Source: Terramyces sp. JEL0728
Lineage: Eukaryota > Chytridiomycota > Chytridiomycetes > Rhizophydiales > Terramycetaceae
Reading direction: 5' to 3'
DNA: 64,000 nt
NCBI GenBank assembly: GCA_027603945.1
Contig: JADIIU010000029.1
Location: 1-64,000, forward strand
The notes below the pieces were generated by a model. It searched no databases and was not told the DNA's origin. It was given only the letters and a program-made list of their open reading frames with translations. Position numbers and translations under genes: made by a program. Of this stretch, positions 9,311 to 19,284 are shown in pieces (position 1 is the stretch's first letter; the number at the start of each line of letters is the position of its first letter).

Positions 9311-10638
9311 ATGCGCGTTGGAATCATTCTCTCTCTATTGGGAGTTGCTTTCGCAAGTATCAAACATTGCCCATTTCAAGATGAAATTATTAGCGGAAAT
9401 ATTAAAGATCATGACTGGGAAACATCCAAATGTCCCCTGGCTGGAAAATGCTCATATTTCGAAAAAGTAAAGCAAGACTCAGAACACGAAGTTGATACTG
9501 GATTATTTGTAAGCAGTTATTGACCCCAGGAATGCCCTTTCTCTCATGACCCTAAAAAGTGTCATTTGGAACAAGCAAGCAAATGCTCCTATCTTTCAGG
9601 AAAGCGCTGTCCCCATGCAAATCCAGACTGTCCATTCTTCAAGAAAAACCCTTCACCAAACGAATGCCCAGTTTCAAAGAAATGTCCGTTTTACAATGAA
9701 ATCAAGGCTGGAAAAGAAACAAAGCTGGATTGGAGTGCCCACAACTGTCCGCTATGGGATAAATGTCCCTACTACTACAAAATGAAGGCACATCCAAACA
9801 AAATGTTTGCTTGTCCGCTTCTTGGAGACTGCCCAGTATTCACTCATCATGAAAAAGGAAAGGATGCGTTCCACTTTGGAAAAATTGTCCGTACCCACCA
9901 ATTGGTTCATGCTGACAGTACTGTTTATGGCGGAGAAGATAGCAAGTCGTGTCCGTATAAGGTATTGCATAAGCTAACCTAGAATGCAAATAGAGACAAG
10001 TCTTCGTGCCCTCACGCAAAAGACGGATGCCCATACTTTGACAAGGAGCACGATGGTGAAGGATGTCCGCTCTCTGAAAAATGTCCTTACTACAAAGAAA
10101 TTAAGAGTGGAAAGTTCCAAGAGCATGACTGGCATGCTGAAAACTGTCCATTGAAAGAAAAATGCCCCTACTTTGACAAGTTTTCCAAGGATCCAAGTAA
10201 GCTGAACGAATGCCCACTTTTGAAAGACTGTCCCCACTACCATAAGGGCCACAAGGTTTTTGGAATTTAATGTAGGCTGGCGAAAAATGTCCTCATGCAA
10301 ACGAAAATTGCCCATACTTTGGCAAGGATCACGATGGTGAAGGATGTCCCCTCTCTGAAAAGTGTCCTTACTACAAAGAAATCAAAAGCGGTAAATTCCA
10401 AGATCAAGATTGGCATGCTGAAAACTGTCCTCTAAAAGAAAAATGTCCATATGTCGGCAAATTTTCTAAAGATTCTGGCAAGCAACATGAATGTCCTCTC
10501 TTGAAAGATTGCCCTCACTTCAAAGGAGATTCAAAGTCCAAGTTGCCACGATCCCATCCAAAAGTTGAAAGTGCTGGTGAATGCCCTTATAAGAAGGCAA
10601 AGAAAGACGCTGGTGATACTGTTCGTGATGAATTGTAA
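9311..10638 (+). CDS. Cys-Pro repeat protein with signal peptide and RDEL tail
   Basis: Four exons (9311-9508, 9530-9961, 9983-10255, 10276-10638) joined over 21-, 21- and 20-nt introns give 421 residues. It starts with a signal peptide (MRVGIILSLLGVAFAS) and ends in RDEL, a K/H/RDEL-type ER-retrieval signal. I count 29 Cys-Pro dipeptides in recurring units such as NCPLKEKCPYF and GCPLSEKCPYY. Exon 3 and exon 4 are near-duplicates (both contain HDGEGCPLSEKCPYYKEIKS), so the protein grew by exon duplication. I recognise no family. CP motifs in other proteins can bind heme, and the paired cysteines could bind metal or form disulfides. A role as a luminal ER redox, heme or metal-buffering protein is inference. 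The stop is only 24 bp from the convergent LOG-family gene. Confidence 0.85.
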
Positions 10639-10662
10639 TCGTTAAATAAATGAAATTCTTTA

Positions 10663-11618
10663 TTATTCGTAGGAGGAGTAGAATTGAACAATTACATCCC
10701 AAGCTTCCTCTGCAGTCTCGACGATTTTAAACAAACCAAGATCTTCCAAAGCAATAACCCCTTCGTCAACCAGCAAGTCAAAATTGATCAGTTTGGACCA
10801 GAAATCCTTTCCAAACAAAACAATTGGAATAGGAGCCATTTTCTTTGTTTGAACCAGAGTAAGAGCTTCAAACAATTCATCCAGTGTGCCAAATCCTCCA
10901 GGAAATGCTACCAATGCTTTTGCTCTGTTCAAAAAGTGCATTTTTCTCTAATATTAAAGATTCATACGATTGAGAAATAATGGAAATTGAAGCAATATTC
11001 AGGACTGATATATGGATTAGGTCTTTGCTCGAATGGGAGCACGATATTCAACCCTACAGTCTTTGCTCCAACATTTCTGGATCCTTTTGGGGCTGCTTCC
11101 ATGATTCCTGGACCTCCTCCAGTACAAATAACACCCAACTCTGCATGTTTACCAACAATTTCACCAAACAATTCCGCTTCCTTAAAGTATTTGCTTGAAC
11201 TTGACCGATTTTTGTAAACATTAAGCTCGCGCAAACCAATCTTCCCAGCATCAAATTCTTTTTGTTTCACCTCAAGCTCCTTTCTAGCTGATACAGCATC
11301 TTTTATCCTTGCTCCTCCAAAAACCACGATTGTATGTTCGATCCCACCTTCGTGTAGTAATTTGTCGCATTTTTGGTACTCTAGTTGTAATCGAGCATGT
11401 CGCATGTCTTCACGCAGTAAGAAATCGTTTCCAGCAAATGCTAATTCGTAAACCGGAGATTTAGTTTGAGCACAAGGGGTATCGATTGTACTCAAACGAA
11501 GTGCTTCTTTTGGAGTGTGGAATGCGGTATGATTGTGGAAAGCTTTCTTTAGTTTGAGTACTAGATGCGCAATGTTTGCAAACCCGTCGGTCTTTTGTTT
11601 CTTTTCTGGTGGAGCCAT
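10663..11618 (-). CDS. LOG-family (TIGR00730-type) Rossmann protein
   Basis: Two exons (11618-10968, 10947-10663) over a 20-nt intron give 311 residues. The LOG/lysine-decarboxylase-like signature PGGFGTLDE (about residue 233) sits just after the intron, preceded by [11 protein letters not shown] (about residue 168). The join yields [20 protein letters not shown], the expected family sequence. Plant LOG enzymes release free cytokinins from nucleotide monophosphates; related proteins are nucleotide 5'-monophosphate nucleosidases. This protein carries an N-terminal extension of about 100 residues, lysine-rich at the start ([12 protein letters not shown]), relative to the short LOG form. The exact substrate is unknown. 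Confidence 0.85.
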
Positions 11619-12072
11619 TTTTGAAAGTTTTATGGAAGGAAATTCTGAGCGTGTTCATTGGTATTTGAATTTCAAAATTTCGATCGGTACAGGTTCAAAG
11701 TTAGTGGTTTAATCCCAACCTAAGCCTATTTCAAATATTGGTCTTCAAATTTAAAGATCAAACTTTCAGAGCGCAGTATAGTAACATGCCCGTGTCGATC
11801 CATGGCAAGATACTGTTGCGGTACTGATCTTGTCTTCTGCTCCGAACGTGTTGGAATGGGCCACCAACGTTTTCTAAGCAGGAACAGCATCCAAATACAC
11901 TAAATTGTCCGCTTAGGCTTGTATACTTTATTAAATTGTATTGGGCTAGGATATATATTTGTTGATTAAAGAATATTTCGGGTTTGTGTGTAGCAACCAA
12001 CTATAATCAGTGCACAGCTAGAAACGTTTATCAACGGAAGAGTATAAATTTAAGCGTTAGGGAAAGGTATTA
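11619..12072. other. Intergenic, divergent promoters
   Basis: 454 bp between the divergent LOG-family and first phosphoesterase genes. It has a TATA-like box at 12043-12050 for the latter. An 80-codon minus-strand frame starts at TTG, not ATG, and is not supported. Confidence 0.5.
12043..12050 (+). promoter_or_regulatory. TATA-like box of phosphoesterase 1
   Basis: TATAAATT lies 23-30 nt before the ATG at 12073. Confidence 0.4.
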
Positions 12073-13490
12073 ATGCTGGATCTCTCAAAACGGGTGGGCT
12101 ATGTTCTCCTGACTCTTCTTTTAATATTATCTACTATTTTGGCAGTCGCATTAATTACTCATCAAAATTCGATCAGTGATGCTACGGAAACACCAACTAA
12201 CCACACATCAACCGCTACAAACTCTGCAGTACCGCAAAGTACTTTTATTCCGTCTCCAACTTTGCCAGTAATTATCACCTTAAACGATACTGACAAAGTA
12301 TCGGATAAAATCAAACATGTCGTTGTATTAATGCTGGAAAATCGTTCTTTTGATTCATTTTTAGGCAGTTTGAAATTCGATGGATGGCCGCAAGTTAATG
12401 GTTTGACAGGTGAAGAGACGAATACTCTACAAGATGGCACAATTGCAAAAGTTAGGCCAGTCAATTCAGATGTAGAGCATCACGATCCAAGTATTTTTTT
12501 CTAATCCCAGACCATTCAGTTGATTCAGTAACTATGCAGATATATGGGGGGAAAGGAAGTGTCTACGGGAAAACACCAACCATGAATGGGTTTGCTCTGG
12601 ACGATTTGACTTTGGTTGGTAGACAAACCACTTTGAATGAGGCAATTGGTGTTACTTTTGGATACCACACTCAAGAGACGATCCCAGTCGCGTATTCAAT
12701 TGCCAATGATTTTTCCTTAATAGATGATTATTATGCTTCCGTTCCTGGGCCGACATTTCCAAATAGACATTTCTTACATTGCGCAACCGCATTAGGCATG
12801 ACTGATAACACAGAATTGGCAGACGGCCTTGATTGCAAAACAATCTATGGCAAACTAACTGAAAAGGACATTTCTTGGAAAGTCTACTCTAAAGATGCTC
12901 ATCCTACTGTTTTCAGGTACAAGGAAATGCGACAGGCGTCCTATTCAAGTAATGTGCTGACGTTTGATCAATTCCTGCAAGATGCTAAACAGGGAGCTTT
13001 GCCAGAGTTTACCTACTTGGATCCAGACATGGACCATGGGGATTATCATCCACCGTACAATACTATTGGCGGAGAAGCATATTTGAAACAGGTTTACGAT
13101 GCAATACGAAACAGTCCTGCTTGGAACGAAACACTATTATTCATCACATTTGACGAGCACGGCGGGTTCTATGACCACGTCCCACCTCCAACAAATGTGC
13201 CGATTCCAGATAACTCTAACGTTTATCCAGCAAGTGGAGATTTTGCATTTGAAAGGCTAGGTGTTCGTGTTCCTGCGATACTTGTTTCTCCTTGGATCCC
13301 AAAAGGAAAGATATTCCGATCCGTATTCCCTGATAGATATTTTGAACACTCTAGTGTTGCAGCTACATTGAAAAAGTTTTTTGGCTGGGATGGATTCCTG
13401 ACTAGGCGTGATGCTAGTGCAGTGTCATTCCATGCTGCTGTAAACTACCTGCGTGAACCAAGAACTGACTGCATTTCTGCAGCTGGCTGA
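12073..13490 (+). CDS. Phosphoesterase-family (acid phosphatase / phospholipase C type) 1
   Basis: Two exons (12073-12490, 12511-13490) over a 20-nt intron give 465 residues. The N-terminus has a hydrophobic anchor (about residues 9-28, YVLLTLLLILSTILAVALI) followed by a Ser/Thr/Asn-rich stalk, so the enzyme is secreted or a type II membrane protein. The catalytic domain has the PF04185 landmarks VVVLMLENRSFDSF, VPGPTFPNRHF, ITFDEHGGFYDHVPPP, GVRVPAILVSPW and FEHSSVAATLKKFFG, which carry the metal ligands and nucleophile region. Members hydrolyse phosphomonoesters or phospholipid headgroups; I cannot choose between them. First of three tandem paralogues, suggesting phosphate scavenging or host/prey lipid use. 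Confidence 0.88.
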
Positions 13491-13703
13491 TTCTATTTAG
13501 CAACTAATAAATGGTGTGGATGGCACGTTTTTTGGATTATCCAAGAAAACAGGAGATGGCAATTCCGTTCGAGAGATGCCGCTCCGACTATTGGCAATTC
13601 CGCATAAATGGGTTTTAATAAGACGCAATTTCGGAGATTGATGGCTACTGCTGTGGCTATGTGTTGGAGTGGCATATATTCACTGATCAAATAAAAAAAG
13701 TTC

Positions 13704-15116
13704 ATGTCCATACTGGTTTTGCTGAAAAATAAGCAGGAAAAAAAATACCTTTATTCCATCGCAAGCGCCATCGCATTACTAGTGGGAGCTGGAATCGTCA
13801 CTGCAGTAATGCTTACAAGACACCAGATTGATAGCACACTATCCCCCACGGCAGGCAGCCCTCAGCAGATTCCAAGAACATCAACGGATAAAGTGACATA
13901 CTTGAACGACAGTGATCCAATGCCTGGAAACATTAAAAATATTATTGTGCTGATGCTGGAAAACCGGTCCTTTGACCATTTAATTGGAAGTTTGAAGCAA
14001 TACGGATGGCCGGAACTGAACGGGTTGAACGGAAACGAAACAGGAATAACGCCCAATGGAGCAAAATTCCAAGTTTCGCAGTTTTCAAGTGAATATGAAC
14101 AGTTTGATCCTGGACATGCCATGTCCGATATTACTACCCAAATATACGGAAGTTGTTGTAACGTAAATGACCTTTCGCCTACCATGATGGGGTTTGGACT
14201 TAATGCACAATCGGCAGCAAACAAACCAGTCAATATGTCCACTGCGCTGTCGACTACATTTGGGTATCATACTAACGATTCTATTCCAGTCATCACCACA
14301 ATTGCCAATGAATATTCATTGATTGACGACTGGTTTAGTTCCGTTCCAGGCCCTACATTTCCCAATCGGCATTTCTTGCACTGTGCCTCATCATTAGGAC
14401 TAACTGATAATCGACTGCTTAAAGAGGGCTTGAAATGTAAGACTATTTACGAAAACCTGGACGAGAAGAATGTTTCCTGGAGAATTTATCATTCGCAAGC
14501 GGCTGGTACTACCACTCTGATGTACTATAATATCAGTAGCCAGCCTTCATTTAAAGCAAATATGCTTCCATTCAACCAGTTTATCACAGATATGAAGAAT
14601 GGAAATATTAGCCAGTTTACATACTTAGATCCAGATCTTGGTGACGCAGATTACCATCCACCAGCGCATACTGCTAAAGGTGAAGCCTATGTGAAGCAAG
14701 TATATGATGCGGTTAGAAACAGTCCTGTATGGAACGAGACGCTGTTATTAATCACATTTGATGAACACGGTGGGTTCTTTGACCATGTACCTCCCCCAAA
14801 GAATGTTCCCATACCAGATAATTCTACAGTTACACCAATGAGTGGTGATTTCTCATTTGGAAGACTTGGTCCCCGCGTACCTGCTATATTGGTGTCCCCC
14901 TGGGTCCCAAAAAACATGATATTCAGATCTGCATACGACGATAGAAACTTTGATCATACCAGCGTGTCAGCAACTCTGAAAAGATTCTTTGGACTGGACA
15001 CCTTCTTGACAAAGAGAGATGCGTGGTCCGTCTCATTCCATGCTGCCACCAAACTGTTGAAAGAACCAAGAACTGATTGCATGCTTACAGCACCTTCTGC
15101 AAAAGTAAAGCCATGA
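13704..15116 (+). CDS. Phosphoesterase-family (acid phosphatase / phospholipase C type) 2
   Basis: Single exon of 470 residues; unlike its two neighbours it has no intron. A cytosolic start (MSILVLLKNKQEKK) precedes a hydrophobic anchor (IASAIALLVGAGIVTAVM), then a Ser/Thr/Pro stalk. The PF04185 core is complete: IIVLMLENRSFDHL, VPGPTFPNRHF, ITFDEHGGFFDHVPPP, GPRVPAILVSPW and FDHTSVSATLKRFFG. The lack of the intron at the position used in paralogue 1 implies intron loss or independent gain within the array. Confidence 0.9.
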   Translation: MSILVLLKNKQEKKYLYSIASAIALLVGAGIVTAVMLTRHQIDSTLSPTAGSPQQIPRTSTDKVTYLNDSDPMPGNIKNIIVLMLENRSFDHLIGSLKQYGWPELNGLNGNETGITPNGAKFQVSQFSSEYEQFDPGHAMSDITTQIYGSCCNVNDLSPTMMGFGLNAQSAANKPVNMSTALSTTFGYHTNDSIPVITTIANEYSLIDDWFSSVPGPTFPNRHFLHCASSLGLTDNRLLKEGLKCKTIYENLDEKNVSWRIYHSQAAGTTTLMYYNISSQPSFKANMLPFNQFITDMKNGNISQFTYLDPDLGDADYHPPAHTAKGEAYVKQVYDAVRNSPVWNETLLLITFDEHGGFFDHVPPPKNVPIPDNSTVTPMSGDFSFGRLGPRVPAILVSPWVPKNMIFRSAYDDRNFDHTSVSATLKRFFGLDTFLTKRDAWSVSFHAATKLLKEPRTDCMLTAPSAKVKP

Positions 15117-15487
15117 TTATTATAGATTCAAATAAACAAGTTTTCATTATTATTCCTGCAAACCTTGTAATTATCAGGTATTCAAATGATTTTTTGGTTC
15201 ATTTTCAGCCATTCTATGATTCCACGCAGTTTCCATTTGTGGTTGGAGCCTTTTAGTTCAACGAAAAATCAATCAGCACAGAGTTCAAGGAATATCCCTG
15301 AAAACTCCAGAGACTTTTCCTTTGCTCGATAGAGGTAAATCGGTCAAAGCCTATCCTTGTTATTCCCTAGTGGGGACACATGCTTTGTATTTAATCCAAT
15401 CCACTGGTCTGGTGCACCACGTTCGGCGTGTGGTACAAGCCGCAGTTTGATGTCCTTTTGAGTCAAAAACCTGGAAAAAGTAAAGCA
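15117..15487. other. Intergenic, nothing recognised
   Basis: 371 bp between phosphoesterases 2 and 3; presumed terminator and promoter only. No gene, repeat or clear TATA box seen. Confidence 0.5.
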
Positions 15488-16922
15488 ATGAAAATTGAAC
15501 CTCAGCGCAAGTGGATTATTTATCTAGCACTTGGATTCATCGTGCTCTTACTAGGCGGGGGCGGTGTAGCTATAGGCAAATACCTGTCAAACAAAAAGTC
15601 AAATTCAGCCAATCCAAACTCCAACTCGACAACTTCACAAGGTGGTGCTGGAGGTTCAAGCCCTTCTTCACAAGTTGGTTCGTTTATAAAGTATTTGGAC
15701 GACACAGACGCAGTAAACAAAAATATTACAAATTTAGTGGTGATAATGCTAGGTATTTAGTTTTAATGTAGAAAACCGCTCTTTCGATCACATACTTGGT
15801 AGCTTTACTATGAAGGATTGGCCGGAATTGAATGGCTTGACCGGAAAGGAGAATTATACACTGCCAATAGACAAGACTGAATACTCTGTTACGCCAGCAC
15901 AGAGCAGAGTCGAAACCCAAGACCCATTTCATGCAGTTAATGATGTTACAGTGCAGATTTATGGAAAAGCAGGCAAGAACTACCAGGTTGGGGGAAAGAA
16001 ACCAACAAATAACGGATTTACATTGAATGCATACACAAATTCGAAAAATACTGCCAGCCAGCTATCAAGAGCAATATACAGTTATCATACAGATTCAACC
16101 GCCCCGGTAATCCGCTCAATTGCAAACGATTATGGGATTGTAGATGAATGGTTTTCTTCTGTTCCCGGCCCTACTTATCCAAACAGACACTTTTTGAACT
16201 GCGCAACAGCCCACGGGCTAACAGATAACCTCCATGATCCCAGTGGTGGTATCCCGTGTAAAACGATCTTTCACAAGCTCAGTGACAATGATATTTCATG
16301 GAAAGTATACAACCAAAACAAGAGATACGAATGCAATGTATTCAGGTACTCTGAAATGAAGGAACGCAGATTCAAACAAAACGTAGTTCCATTCCAAGAA
16401 TTTTTGGATGACGCCAAGAATGGATCTCTACCTAGGTTTTCTTATATCGACCCTGATATGGATACTGGTGACTATCATCCGCCAAGAAACCTGCCTAGCG
16501 GAGAAAATTTCTTAAAGACAGTGTATGATGCCGTCCGTTCAGGTCCGCAATGGGAAAAGACATTATTTTTGATTGTGTTTGACGAACATGGTGGGTTCTA
16601 TGACCACGTCCCACCACCAACGAACGTACCTATCCCTGACAACTCTACAGTATACCCCCAAGCAGGCGATTTCCAATTCGAAAGACTGGGGCTACGCGTT
16701 CCAGCAATCCTGGTCTCTCCATGGATAAAAAAAGGCCAAATATTCCGATCTGCATTCAAAAGCCGTAATTTTGAACATAGCAGTGTTAGCGCAACTATAA
16801 ACAAGTTTTTTGGGATTGGAGAGTTTTTGACAAAGAGGGATGAATGGGCTGTTTCGTTCCACTCTAGCGTAAATTATTTGACGAGTCCTAGAAAAGATTG
16901 TTTGCAAAACGCGGCTACTTAA
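15488..16922 (+). CDS. Phosphoesterase-family (acid phosphatase / phospholipase C type) 3
   Basis: Two exons (15488-15752, 15772-16922) over a 19-nt intron give 471 residues. The intron splits the first catalytic motif: joining restores VVIMLENRSFDHILGS. The N-terminus has a hydrophobic anchor (IIYLALGFIVLLLGGGG) and an Asn/Ser/Gly-rich stalk. Other core motifs: VPGPTYPNRHF, IVFDEHGGFYDHVPPP, GLRVPAILVSPW and FEHSSVSATINKFFG. The intron here is a few codons from where paralogue 1 has its own intron relative to the domain but not at the same site, so the introns are not shared. Confidence 0.88.
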
Positions 16923-17018
16923 TATAGAAGATTTATTACATTACTCGGTTTGTTTGTGTTTGCAATTGCTTACCCTCAATATTACTCTTGCAAAATCTTG
17001 CAATTAAATATAAATGTT

Positions 17019-18148
17019 TTAAAATTCATCATCAGATATTACTTCATCAACAACACTCACCGGCTCTTCCTGTACACTAAACAATGGCGTAGATCCACTT
17101 GTAATGGCACTAATATCACTAAAGAACTGGTCCACTTCTGCTTTATCTTTACAGTAGAAACCTACAACCATCGAAGGGTCCATTTGGTTAATGGGTAAAA
17201 ACAAGACTCTGTCACAATGGTAGCTATAAAAATCTTGCTTTTGGTATGAATTCAAGTCCATTATTGGCACACCTGGATTAATCTCTTTTACATTGCTTTT
17301 TGAAATGTGGGTCATAGTAGATTAAATTGTTTTGCTGGTATCCAGTGAAATAAAGCGACGAATTCGGTCTTCCGCCAGCTATTCCGACACATGATTTGAT
17401 GCTAAAGCAAGCCTAGGTTAAAAAAAGAGTACTTTGATGAGTGGGTAATAAAGTGGATTCAAGTCCTCCACTCCTAATCGTAGAGAAACAAGAACCAGTA
17501 GCGATTTATCTTTAATGTCATTGTACACTTGTTTCTTGTATAGTATACTATCTTGCGATACGTGTATATTCAATTGCGATTGTTTATCTTCCTGTACGAG
17601 GACTTTTAATACATGCGATATAGTCAATGGCCCGAACCATTCCCCTACTTGTTTATCAAACTGTTTTCCTTCCAGCGCAATTCTGTGTATTGAATAAACA
17701 GCAGTTGGAGAATCAATGAATTTCGTTACTAACTCGGCATATCTAATCCAATCACCACTTTCAATCTGATATATTCTCCAATCTCTTCCAAATTCGTGGT
17801 ACATTAGCGCCATTACAAGCATCATTTGTCCCGATCTTAGCATACACCCCCATCCAGAGTCGCAAGTGTATGAATTTGGCTCGATTGGAGGAAACCCGTC
17901 CCTATAAGTAAGCCAAATCCTAGTCTGAAAGTCTACATCAACCAAAAAGAACCTTCCAGAAAATCAATATCTATTGAGGGGTATTTTTTCCCCAGGAATA
18001 TTAGTTCGCCGCCAGTTGAAGTAGCAGATGGGTGGATTACAAATCGAAGCAAGTCTCTTGGCGAATCCATTTGCGACAATTGCTCCTTTGCTTTCTGCAT
18101 AAAGAAAGTTAATCCGTCTTGAAATTTTTTAAATAGATTGTCCTGCAT
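17019..18148 (-). CDS. ATG4: Autophagy cysteine protease Atg4
   Basis: Four exons (18148-17953, 17932-17433, 17412-17292, 17272-17019) with introns of 20, 20 and 19 nt give 356 residues. Peptidase C54 motifs: catalytic Cys in [12 protein letters not shown], the [13 protein letters not shown] strand, and the Asp-Pro-His of [11 protein letters not shown], followed by [20 protein letters not shown]. The last intron splits codons right after the DPH motif and its removal is needed to keep frame. Atg4 trims the C-terminus of Atg8 to expose glycine for lipidation and later delipidates it. The acidic end (EVISDDEF) may be an Atg8-interacting tail, which is inference. Confidence 0.93.
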
Positions 18149-18263
18149 ATTTGAAACTTTTTGATCATGAAATGTTTTAATAATCCTTCAATATGCTTAC
18201 TCTCTTGTATTGATTCCCAGCTGATCAATAATTATCTCTAGCTGTATGATAGTAAAAGTACAA

Positions 18264-19016
18264 TTATATTCTAAACAGTTTGTAACCATAGACCGTGGCT
18301 CTGACTTGTTCGTCGCCAACGTCATCTTTGAACATTGGTGTCCATTTCTCTTCGTACAACTTTTCATATCCCAACCCATACTTTTGTGCATTTTCAAAGA
18401 ATGCCAAATCCCTATCAACCCATTGAGGATTATGATGAGAAAAGGTTACCAAGCAAATTCCATCCTTTGAAAGCAAGTACTGGCAAGATAAAAGTAGGTT
18501 TTCATGCTGATGGTGATTGAATATCAAATCTGCTAATAAAATCAAATCAAATTGGCCAATAGAATCATCTACCAAAATAACACGATTATCTTGGACCAAA
18601 GAGTGCTCGTTCTTTCTCCCCCAAATATACCCTTTTACAAAAAATGTCTGGTTTAAAAGATGGGGGATATTTTCGTTTGCATTCTGTAAAATGTTTTTCA
18701 ATAGTGGAATATCAGGGTAGTCTGTTGAAACTACGTTTTTAGCTCCATTCATTGCACATACAATCGATGGGAGTGATGCTGCTGCTCCTAGTTCAAGCAC
18801 GGTCTTGTCTTTGCAAATATCTGGGTTCCTGTCGAGGTAATTTGTCATTGATTGTCCTGCATTCCACAGCCAATGTGCCCACAATGAATGCTTTGGAGGT
18901 AGATTAACAATCAGTTTTTGTCCGTTGGTTCTGGTGAATTCTGTTTTGGTTGGTTCTGGAGAAGGTGGACGAAAGTCTTTTGGTTCTTCAAATCCTGCGA
19001 ATTCTATTTCATCCAT
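18264..19016 (-). CDS. EFM7: eEF1A N-terminal/lysine methyltransferase Efm7-like
   Basis: Single exon of 250 residues, seven-beta-strand SAM methyltransferase. Motifs typical of the Nnt1/Efm7 group: HSLWAHWLWNAG before motif I, the SAM loop VLELGAAASLPS, then STDYPDIPLLKN, and post-motif LILLADLIFNHHQHENLL. In yeast Efm7 methylates the N-terminal glycine and adjacent lysine of elongation factor 1A. The N-terminus (MDEIEFAGFEEPKDFRPP) also looks like the yeast family start. It lies 115 bp upstream of Atg4 on the same strand and diverges from CSE1. Confidence 0.82.
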   Translation of the reverse strand: MDEIEFAGFEEPKDFRPPSPEPTKTEFTRTNGQKLIVNLPPKHSLWAHWLWNAGQSMTNYLDRNPDICKDKTVLELGAAASLPSIVCAMNGAKNVVSTDYPDIPLLKNILQNANENIPHLLNQTFFVKGYIWGRKNEHSLVQDNRVILVDDSIGQFDLILLADLIFNHHQHENLLLSCQYLLSKDGICLVTFSHHNPQWVDRDLAFFENAQKYGLGYEKLYEEKWTPMFKDDVGDEQVRATVYGYKLFRI

Positions 19017-19284
19017 TTCTGAGATTTATATTTTTTTTGAAAAATTATTCTTTCAAATTCAAGGGAAGAGTAGATACATTGTTAATTGAGAATCCGTAGG
19101 GATAACGGTTGGGTTATTTGGATTTGTTCCAATCGAAATTCATCATTTACTGTAGATATCCAACACGATCTTGGTTTCGCTTAAAATGGATCATCTTGAA
19201 GCTCTACGGATAGATGGACGTATTAATGCATGGTTTCAATGACCTAAATGAATGTCCGAAGTGTTTTTTTTCTTGAAATCGAAA

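Noticed and set aside
11758..12000. 80-codon minus-strand frame
   Set aside because: Begins with TTG, no ATG, composition not convincing, lies in a divergent promoter region.
19252..19284. Upstream in-frame ATG of CSE1
   Set aside because: Adds a Phe-rich MSEVFFFLKSK not seen in the family; possible but less likely than 19285.
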